Source: Methanobacteriota archaeon (GTDB taxonomy: Archaea; JACRDV01). From it: a DNA stretch of 6,667 nucleotides. The notes under the pieces were generated by a model. It was not told the DNA's origin. It was given only the letters and a program-made list of their open reading frames with translations, and ran no database searches. Below are positions 1 to 3,891 of this stretch, in pieces. Every line of letters begins with the position of its first letter. Position 1 is the first letter of the stretch. The DNA lies in contig JACRDV010000143.1 in the NCBI GenBank assembly GCA_024860865.1, positions 1-6,667 on the forward strand. Direction: 5' to 3'. A program made the position numbers and the translations under genes.

Positions 1-79
1 AAGTTTAGAGGATTTAGACTTAAAATTTTTATTCTCGCCGAAATAGTATACAGTCCCTTTAGAAGAGATGAATTTCGGG

Positions 80-90
80 TTTTTAAATAT
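80..90 (+). promoter_or_regulatory. TATA-type promoter for the structured RNA
   Basis: A T-rich box containing TTTTTAAATAT has the form of an archaeal TATA element. Its centre (about 86) lies roughly 25-27 nt upstream of the point where the GC-rich, pairing-capable stretch begins (about 109-113), which is the usual archaeal TATA-to-start distance. This is the main reason for placing the RNA on the + strand. No reading frame worth calling starts downstream of it. Confidence 0.5.
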
Positions 91-108
91 TTTTATGGTA
101 ATCATCCC

Positions 109-312
109 TTAGAGCTGTGCTATGCGCACTGCTCGTACTAGCTGCACTGGGCAGCGGAGGCTGGACTCGAATTAACGAGCCGTTTGTAACTCAGTCCAGA
201 AGTTGGGATGAACGGGATAAGGACTGGCCGTGCCAACAAGATCCCCTGCGGACCAGCAACCTCGCAAGCAATAGTGAACCTCGCCTCTGCGACTGGATGC
301 CAAATGCTTTAG
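109..312 (+). ncRNA. Candidate structured non-coding RNA, family not recognised
   Basis: This stretch is strikingly GC-rich against AT-rich flanks and is dense in self-complementarity. The ends pair (109-115 TTAGAGC with 306-312 GCTTTAG, using G.U pairs). Inside are 154-161 GCGGAGGC with 283-290 GCCTCTGC, 161-167 CTGGACT with 193-199 AGTCCAG, 166-169 with 176-179, 224-230 with 249-256 (one bulged A), and 202-206 GTTGG with 233-237 CCAAC. Pairing of 214-218 GGGAT with 241-245 ATCCC would make a pseudoknot. Some of these compete, so not all can form together. A TATA box sits at the right distance upstream. I looked for SRP RNA (GGAAGG/AGCAGC domain IV), RNase P RNA (GAGGAAAGUCC and ACAGA regions), 5S rRNA and tRNA signatures and found none. 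The 3' end lies within a few bases of the stop codon of the convergent KaiC-like gene. The boundaries are inferred from the terminal helix. Confidence 0.5.
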
Positions 313-314
313 CG

Positions 315-1763
315 TTAGGAGGAAGTCACTATAATGCCTTTAGGAGTGATCTCAAACTCCCGAACTTCTGTATCATAATTGCTGCCTTTCATCTTTGGGA
401 TTGCCATTACTCTTTTAATTTTGGACTCGATTTCAGCAAAGCGTAATAGAATAACAGCATCTACAATGATAGAAGCTCCAACGTCTGTTGTTCCTATCGG
501 CCCAATGATCTGAGGTGTATCAATTGTGAAAATTGAAGTTATATTATGGCTTTCAAATAACATACATAAAGAATGGATGTAGTCTTTTAATTTATCTGGA
601 TCTTGGAGAGCAAGTGGTAAACCTGTTAAGCCATCAATTAATACTCTTTTTATACCAGTAGCTTCGGCTATTTCTTTTATCTTTAATGCAAGCTCCTCTA
701 TACATAAATCAGTTGGAGACGAGTATAATATTTTGAGCAGACCTTTCTTTTCTAACTCCTCAAGATTCCAACCGAAACCGCTCACATTTTTTAACAATTT
801 GTTTGGAGTCTCTTCAAAAATAACAATTAAACCGGGTTCATTGTTCATCGCTCCAGTTACTATGAACTGCAACCCAAGGACAGTCTTTCCTACTCCAGTC
901 GGACCTGTAACTACCGCAGAATATCCGCTCCAAAATCCACCACCAAGCATTCGGTCAAGTCCCTCTATTCCAGACTTCACTCTTTTTCTAGGCAGGTCTT
1001 TGGTTGGTTCAGCTCTTAATTTTGGAAAGACTTTTATTCCATTATTGGTGATTTTAAAGGGCAGAACATCTAAAGGATGTTTTGTTCCGCGCATTTTTAC
1101 TATGCGCATTTTTCGAACATCGCGAGCATTAGGAGAAAGCTGCAGTTCTAACACTCCATGGGCAAGGTACTCCTCATGTGTATACTCGCCTATTTTTGAT
1201 TCACCTATCAAAAGAGTTGTGCACTTAAGATTTGCCAATCCAGCAATTAGTTCATGAATGCTTTGTCTAATTTTCATTTCTGACTTAGGCAGAAGTTCGA
1301 AATAAGTTATTGAGTCAATAACAACTCGCTTTGCATCGATTTGTTCAACATATTTTTTTATTATTTCAAGCAACATTGTAGCAGAAAACTTAGGACGACC
1401 TACTGGAGTAAAAATGGGAAGGATGTACTCATCCCTTCCCTCTTCAACTGAAACTGGAGCAGCATTAATGATTTTAATTTTGTTTTCTTTCATTAATTTC
1501 TCTAAATTCCAGCCAAATTTTGACATGTTAAGTATGATATCCTCTGGAAATTCTGCTAAAGTCACAAGAAGCCCATTTTCTCCGAGCTTTATCCCTTCAA
1601 CCAAAAATTGCATTCCCAAAGTAGTTTTTCCAGAGCCAGGTGTACCGCTTAGAAGGGTGATTCTGCCTTTCGGAAAACCCCCTTCCATTAATTCATCTAA
1701 GCCAGGTATTCCGCTTGCGACTCTTTCCATAGTAACCACTAAACAATGCATAAAAGTATACAT
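315..1763 (-). CDS. Two-domain KaiC-like RecA-family ATPase
   Basis: The 482-residue protein has two tandem KaiC/RecA-fold domains, close to the size of a double-domain KaiC without the C-terminal extension. Domain 1 has the entry motif SGIPGLDELMEGGFPKG, Walker A GTPGSGKT (40-47) and Walker B RVVIDS (146-151). Domain 2 has SGIEGLDRMLGGGFWSG, Walker A GPTGVGKT (287-294) and Walker B RVLIDG (373-378). The catalytic Glu pair is intact in domain 2 (FEETP, E317/E318), but in domain 1 the first Glu is Ala (LAEFPED, A70/E71). By my eye alignment the KaiC phosphosite pair Ser-Thr is Ser431-Ile432 here, so circadian-type dual phosphorylation looks unlikely. Archaeal KaiC homologues are usually signalling or motility-linked ATPases with unknown partners, and no kaiA or kaiB is visible. 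The start at 1763 fits a near-leaderless mRNA from the TATA box near 1796; an internal ATG at 1730 begins the conserved domain directly and is the alternative. Confidence 0.93.
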   Translation of the reverse strand: MYTFMHCLVVTMERVASGIPGLDELMEGGFPKGRITLLSGTPGSGKTTLGMQFLVEGIKLGENGLLVTLAEFPEDIILNMSKFGWNLEKLMKENKIKIINAAPVSVEEGRDEYILPIFTPVGRPKFSATMLLEIIKKYVEQIDAKRVVIDSITYFELLPKSEMKIRQSIHELIAGLANLKCTTLLIGESKIGEYTHEEYLAHGVLELQLSPNARDVRKMRIVKMRGTKHPLDVLPFKITNNGIKVFPKLRAEPTKDLPRKRVKSGIEGLDRMLGGGFWSGYSAVVTGPTGVGKTVLGLQFIVTGAMNNEPGLIVIFEETPNKLLKNVSGFGWNLEELEKKGLLKILYSSPTDLCIEELALKIKEIAEATGIKRVLIDGLTGLPLALQDPDKLKDYIHSLCMLFESHNITSIFTIDTPQIIGPIGTTDVGASIIVDAVILLRFAEIESKIKRVMAIPKMKGSNYDTEVREFEITPKGIIVTSS

Positions 1764-1792
1764 AGTTTTTCAATTGAATCTAAAAAGGAAAA

Positions 1793-1800
1793 GTTTAAAA
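1793..1800 (-). promoter_or_regulatory. TATA box of the KaiC-like gene
   Basis: On the - strand the sequence reads TTTTAAAC, followed by a T-rich run. Its centre lies about 33 nt before the ATG at 1763, so transcription should begin near 1770 and leave a leader of only a few bases. No Shine-Dalgarno motif precedes the ATG, consistent with leaderless translation. Confidence 0.55.
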
Positions 1801-1816
1801 GAGTAAAGTCTTTAGG

Positions 1817-1836
1817 GCAAAGAATTTTTTCTTTGC
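1817..1836. promoter_or_regulatory. Perfect inverted repeat upstream of the KaiC-like promoter
   Basis: GCAAAGAA (1817-1824) and TTCTTTGC (1829-1836) are perfect 8-bp arms around a TTTT centre. The repeat sits about 20 bp upstream of the TATA box of the KaiC-like gene, around -55 from the predicted start, where an archaeal activator or repressor dimer could bind. It could also form an RNA hairpin at the tail of the upstream tRNA transcript. No known regulator motif is recognised. Confidence 0.4.
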
Positions 1837-1967
1837 TATAGCTATTTTGTATTTATTTTTTAACCATTGTTTTATTATTTTTTGTTTGCTAAAAATAGGC
1901 TAGTAAAAGTAAAAAGCATATGCGGGGGCAGGGATTCGAACCCCGGAAAGGCCTACGCCTACAGGAT

Positions 1968-1980
1968 TTCTTAGGCGGCT
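1968..1980 (-). other. tRNA-Leu intron 2, canonical position 37/38, 13 nt
   Basis: The intron reads AGCCGCCTAAGAA. The fit to a bulge-helix-bulge site is close: exon CTTA (32-35) pairs with intron TAAG, the 5' bulge is AG|A (exon 36-37, intron +1), the 3' bulge is AA|A38, and the flanking helix is the anticodon stem CAGGA/TCCTG. The intron loop is only about six bases (GCCGCC), so there is no inner helix. A boundary shifted by one base gives the same mature sequence. Confidence 0.85.
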
Positions 1981-1987
1981 CTTAAGT

Positions 1988-2002
1988 TTGGCAGAATTAT
2001 CT
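1988..2002 (-). other. tRNA-Leu intron 1, non-canonical position 30/31, 15 nt
   Basis: The intron reads AGATAATTCTGCCAA and interrupts the 5' strand of the anticodon stem. The central helix is exon GGCA (25-28) with intron TGCC, the 5' bulge is GG|A and the 3' bulge is AA|A31. Both introns of this gene thus share the 3' cut AA|A. A 31/32 boundary would give the same product. Excision is needed to form the 5-bp anticodon stem next to the UAA loop. Confidence 0.83.
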
Positions 2003-2167
2003 CCTGCCCTTTTAACCGCTCAGGCACCCCCGCACAAAGATATTTTGTTTTCTTAATGTTTAGTTATTGCTATTATGATGGTCTATTATGCAAACATTAG
2101 ATTCTCAGCGGAATCCGATAATTAAGATGTGCCTCGGACGGGATTTGAACCCGTGTTCTCGGCTCGA

Positions 2168-2195
2168 TTGGCCACAGGTTTGGAGACCACCTGTT
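2168..2195 (-). other. tRNA-Glu anticodon-loop intron, position 34/35, 28 nt
   Basis: The bulge-helix-bulge is well formed. The central helix GGCC/GGCC is perfect, with the 5' strand in the exon and the 3' strand in the intron. The 5' bulge is TC|A, the inner helix ACAGGT/ACCTGT is six perfect pairs, and the 3' bulge is AA|T. Position 34/35 lies inside the anticodon, three bases from the canonical 37/38 site, so splicing creates the anticodon triplet itself. Confidence 0.8.
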
Positions 2196-2227
2196 GAGGC
2201 CGAGATCCTTAACCGGGCTAGACTACC

Positions 2228-2244
2228 TTAGCCAGCTTACGCTT
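2228..2244 (-). other. tRNA-Glu acceptor-stem intron, position 5/6, 17 nt
   Basis: The intron reads AAGCGTAAGCTGGCTAA between GCCTC and GG. Its removal restores GCCTCGG, which pairs perfectly with CCGAGGC. Exon GCC (1-3) pairs with intron GGC, the 5' bulge is TC|A, a small inner hairpin AGC-GTAA-GCT follows, and the 3' side is TAA|G. The central helix has only three Watson-Crick pairs, so this is a relaxed motif. An alternative larger intron starting at an upstream GCCTCGG copy (2268-2274) is possible. Confidence 0.72.
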
Positions 2245-2267
2245 GAGGCAGTATTTAACCTTCAAAT

Positions 2268-2274
2268 CCGAGGC
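2268..2274 (-). repeat. Second copy of the tRNA-Glu acceptor 5' strand in its leader
   Basis: The - strand carries GCCTCGG, identical to the mature acceptor strand 1-7, beginning 25 nt upstream of the assigned first base. It is complementary over all seven positions to the 3' acceptor strand CCGAGGC. It could hold the precursor folded before splicing, be a relic of intron gain, or be the true 5' end with a longer intron. Confidence 0.5.
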
Positions 2275-2275
2275 A

Positions 2276-2290
2276 TTTAATTTTTAAACC
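2276..2290 (-). promoter_or_regulatory. TATA box of tRNA-Glu
   Basis: The - strand reads GGTTTAAAAATTAAA. Its centre is about 35 nt upstream of the first tRNA base, placing the start about 9 nt before it. A second TATA-like stretch at 2292-2307 (containing AAATATTTAG) would instead start transcription near 2273, almost exactly at the upstream GCCTCGG copy. Which one is used decides between the two tRNA models. Confidence 0.45.
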
Positions 2291-2364
2291 GCTCTAAATA
2301 TTTGAGCTTTTCACCGAAAAATAGAAAAATGAAAATAGGAACAATAGCACTAGAGCTGATTTAA

Positions 2365-2418
2365 ATGTGTAAAACATGTGCAAAACATAACCCAAAGAAA
2401 AAGTCCAGAAAAAAATAA
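2365..2418 (+). CDS. Possible 17-residue basic CxxCxxH peptide
   Basis: A short frame from ATG at 2365 to TAA at 2416 would encode MCKTCAKHNPKKKSRKK. Cys2, Cys5 and His8 form a compact putative metal knuckle followed by a Lys/Arg-rich tail. No Shine-Dalgarno motif is visible upstream, and a frame of this length arises readily by chance in AT-rich DNA. The only argument for reality is the composition: a clean CxxCxxH plus a basic tail ending at the stop. I know of no family to assign it to, and it could equally be non-coding. Confidence 0.2.
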   Translation: MCKTCAKHNPKKKSRKK

Positions 2419-2478
2419 AGATTACACTCAGTTGATGCTAAGAGAGGATTATTAGATACAAAGTACCTACAGCAAATT

Positions 2479-2515
2479 GTCTCTATCCCCAGCAGGGACC
2501 CATTTAGATTGAAAC
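2479..2515 (+). repeat. Solitary CRISPR-repeat-like unit (37 nt)
   Basis: This 37-nt segment has the hallmarks of a type I/III CRISPR repeat. It starts GTCTC, carries an internal hairpin TCCC-CAGCA-GGGA, and ends TTTAGATTGAAAC; ATTGAAAC is a common 3' end of such repeats. There is no second copy in the window and no cas gene, so it is not an array here. It may be an orphan repeat, a relic, or chance. Confidence 0.4.
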
Positions 2516-2542
2516 TAGCGTTTAAGGCTTAAATTGGATTAG

Positions 2543-2687
2543 AGGTTGAAAAGGGAAAAGGAAATCTTGTTTATTTCATTCAGGCTTACTGGGTTTTCGC
2601 AAATTTGCTTATACAAAAGCTTGCAATATTAACTCCGAAGAACGCACTAGTAAGTGGATTTCAAAGTTACAAGAATTTGAGATCTGA
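2543..2687 (+). pseudogene. Possible decayed tyrosine-recombinase N-terminal fragment
   Basis: Two overlapping frames give residues that resemble, in order, the N-terminal helical (SAM-like) region of archaeal tyrosine recombinases. The frame at 2543-2632 contains GFSQICLYKSLQY, compare the usual GLS..R..KYL..L. The frame at 2613-2687 contains NINSEERTSKWISKLQEFE, compare a common feeAT..DI.kLv..ie pattern. The two do not join without a frameshift, there is a stop just upstream, and no catalytic domain is seen. The position next to tRNA genes suits integrase remnants. The match is by memory of family patterns only and may be chance. Confidence 0.25.
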
Positions 2688-2779
2688 GATCAACATTATG
2701 CAGTGTTTACTTTTCAATTTTTTTTGTTAAGTAAAACTTTTGGTTATTCCTCACTTGTTTTTTAACTAGTCTTGCCCTC

Positions 2780-2804
2780 AGAAGATTTTTAATTAAAAAC
2801 TTCT
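2780..2804. repeat. Interrupted palindrome
   Basis: AGAAG (2780-2784) is complementary to CTTCT (2800-2804). Between them lies the self-complementary TTTTTAATTAAAAA, with a single bulged A at 2785. T-rich DNA follows on the + strand, so it could act as a hairpin or terminator, or as a protein site. In AT-rich DNA such a palindrome can also arise by chance. Confidence 0.3.
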
Positions 2805-2996
2805 AATTTTATTTTTGAGGTATCTATTTTAAATAATTGCTATAGAGTTAAACTTGAAGGTCTTCTTTATTGAAGGAATATTAGGTTAGTTTAGAAGAAT
2901 TAGCAAATTAATTATATTTAAAGCATAAAACTTTAATGTTACAATCTTAGTAAATTATTGCTGATCGCTGTCAATACTTGTATATGGTAAAACCCA

Positions 2997-3008
2997 GAAA
3001 AATATATT
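2997..3008 (+). promoter_or_regulatory. Probable TATA box of the por operon
   Basis: The sequence AGAAAAATATATTAG has a purine-rich BRE-like start and an AT core. It lies about 75 nt upstream of the porG start, predicting a leader of roughly 45 nt. That fits the use of a Shine-Dalgarno site by porG. Other AT-rich boxes nearby make the choice uncertain. Confidence 0.4.
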
Positions 3009-3077
3009 AGGCCAATAAATTACTGGATGAATTTTGATATAACAGAGTAATTTAATACTATATTTTGAGGGGCAACT

Positions 3078-3623
3078 TTGAAAGAGATTCGATTTCATGG
3101 GCGCGGCGGGCAAGGAGTCGTAACCGCTGCTGAAATTCTAGCTGCTGCAGCTTTTAAAAATGGGAAGTATGCGCAAGCATTTCCTTATTTTGGACCGGAA
3201 AGGCGCGGAGCTCCAACAACTGCTTTTACAAGGATAGATGATAAGCCCATTCGCACCCGTTCTCAAGTTAAAAAACCAGACTATGTTGTTGTTCAAGATT
3301 CTTCTCTTTTTGATGTTGTAGATGTATTAGATGGTTTAAAAAACGATGGTTTAGTTTTAATCAATAGTAATAAATCACCTAAAGATTTCAAAGTTAAAAA
3401 TGCTAAAGTTTATGCTATTGATGCTACTTCACTTGCTGAAAAAATTTTACACGCTCCTTTTGTCAATACAATAATACTTGGAGCTCTTGCTGCTGTAACA
3501 AATGAGGTAACTCTTGAATCAATTAAAGCCGCAGTAAAAGAAAGGCTCGCGGGCAAAGCTGTTGAAGGCAACATTAGAGCAGTAGAAGAAGCATATAAAT
3601 TAATGAAGGGAAGCATTGAATAG
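3078..3623 (+). CDS. porG: Pyruvate:ferredoxin oxidoreductase, gamma subunit
   Basis: The 181-residue protein is the full usual size of archaeal PorG, the small subunit of the four-subunit enzyme that oxidises pyruvate with CoA to acetyl-CoA and CO2. Seen in the sequence are the N-terminal family signature HGRGGQGVVTA (7-17) and FGPERRGAP (38-46), followed by the ADFDRIV-like region expected for this fold. Translation appears to start at TTG 3078, preceded by GAGGGG with a 5-nt spacer. It is the first gene of the operon and overlaps the next start. In the known enzyme this subunit forms part of the CoA-binding assembly in the cytoplasm. Related 2-oxoacid enzymes (Kor, Vor, Ior) share the fold; the porGDA-B context and subunit sequences favour pyruvate. 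Confidence 0.93.
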   Translation: MKEIRFHGRGGQGVVTAAEILAAAAFKNGKYAQAFPYFGPERRGAPTTAFTRIDDKPIRTRSQVKKPDYVVVQDSSLFDVVDVLDGLKNDGLVLINSNKSPKDFKVKNAKVYAIDATSLAEKILHAPFVNTIILGALAAVTNEVTLESIKAAVKERLAGKAVEGNIRAVEEAYKLMKGSIE

Positions 3624-3891
3624 CATGCGCGAGTTAACAATAGGAGCCGTAATCAAAAAGCCAGGATCTTCTCGCAGAAATAAAACAGGGACGTGGAGAA
3701 ATCTAAAGCCAGTTATCGATATTGACAAATGTCTCCAATGTGATAACTGTCAACTTTTTTGTCCAGAAGGTATTATTAAGAAAGCAAAAAAGGGCATGGA
3801 AATCGATTATGATTACTGCAAGGGATGTGGAATCTGTGCAAATGAATGCCCAACCAGAGCAATCCAAATGGTTAAAGAGGGGATTGATTGA
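3616..3891 (+). CDS. porD: Pyruvate:ferredoxin oxidoreductase, delta (2x[4Fe-4S]) subunit
   Basis: This is the small ferredoxin-like subunit that carries electrons away from the thiamine-diphosphate site. Two classical motifs are present: C39-C42-C45-C49-P (CLQCDNCQLFCP) and C68-C71-C74-C78-P (CKGCGICANECP). They would ligate two [4Fe-4S] clusters. The N-terminal GSSRRNKTGTWR stretch is the usual PorD lead-in. I chose TTG 3616 because GAAGGG precedes it with a 5-nt spacer, as in its neighbours, giving 91 residues and an 8-nt overlap with porG. ATG at 3625, one base after the porG stop, gives 88 residues and is a real alternative. It ends overlapping the porA start. Confidence 0.93.
   Translation: MNSMRELTIGAVIKKPGSSRRNKTGTWRNLKPVIDIDKCLQCDNCQLFCPEGIIKKAKKGMEIDYDYCKGCGICANECPTRAIQMVKEGID

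Larger units (their letters stand above)
1921..2033 (-). tRNA. tRNA-Leu (anticodon UAA), two introns
   Basis: The acceptor strands GCGGGGG and CCCCCGC pair perfectly, with discriminator A at 1921. The T arm is CGGGG-TTCGAAT-CCCTG. The long variable arm AGGC-GTAG-GCCT marks a class II tRNA. Read straight through, the anticodon region makes no sense. Removing a 15-nt and a 13-nt segment gives the textbook arm CAGGA-CTTAAGA-TCCTG with anticodon UAA. The mature length is 85 nt. No CCA is encoded; the sequence after A73 is TATGCTTTTTACTTTT, a plausible T-rich terminator. The gene lies 96 nt downstream of tRNA-Glu on the same strand, so the two could share a transcript. Confidence 0.95.
2130..2249 (-). 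tRNA. tRNA-Glu (anticodon CUC), two introns
   Basis: The 3' half is clear: T arm ACGGG-TTCAAAT-CCCGT, acceptor 3' strand CCGAGGC and discriminator A at 2130, with no encoded CCA. The D arm GTCTAGCCCGG...GGAT is typical of archaeal tRNA-Glu. Two insertions must be removed. A 17-nt segment splits the acceptor strand GCCTC|GG, and a 28-nt segment splits the anticodon loop after position 34. The mature molecule is 75 nt, with anticodon arm TCGGC-CTCTCGA-GCCGA, hence CUC (Glu). Cutting one base later would read CAC (Val), but the bulge-helix-bulge geometry and the overall sequence favour Glu. Confidence 0.92.
2250..3077. other. Long AT-rich intergenic region without an intact gene
   Basis: About 830 bases separate tRNA-Glu from the por operon. 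No convincing full-length frame occurs on either strand. What can be picked out is the tRNA-Glu promoter and acceptor-strand copy, a possible tiny CxxCxxH peptide, a solitary CRISPR-like repeat, a possible recombinase remnant, a palindrome at 2780-2804 and the por promoter near 2998. I see nothing assignable in 2805-2990. Confidence 0.6.

Noticed and set aside
109-312. SRP RNA, RNase P RNA or 5S rRNA identity for the structured stretch
   Set aside because: The invariant motifs of each family were looked for on both strands and not found, and about 200 nt is short for archaeal SRP or RNase P RNA.
117-446. Open frame of 109 codons on the + strand
   Set aside because: It crosses the GC-rich self-pairing stretch and then runs antisense to the KaiC-like gene. 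The translation has no recognisable domain, and its composition follows the RNA-like sequence.
733-1806. Two + strand frames over the KaiC-like gene
   Set aside because: Both are antisense shadows of a strongly supported coding frame, rich in Pro/Ser as expected from the reverse of Gly/Lys-rich coding.
1921-2033. Single-intron model for tRNA-Leu
   Set aside because: No single excision leaves a seven-base anticodon loop with U33 and a Leu anticodon while keeping the TCCTG strand paired; two excisions do so exactly.
2130-2249. tRNA-Val (CAC) reading of the second tRNA
   Set aside because: It needs the intron shifted by one base to cuts that fit the bulge-helix-bulge less well, and the body resembles archaeal tRNA-Glu.
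2479-2560. CRISPR array
   Set aside because: Only one repeat-like unit exists. The nearest similar end (GGTTGAAAA near 2544-2552) lacks the rest of the repeat.
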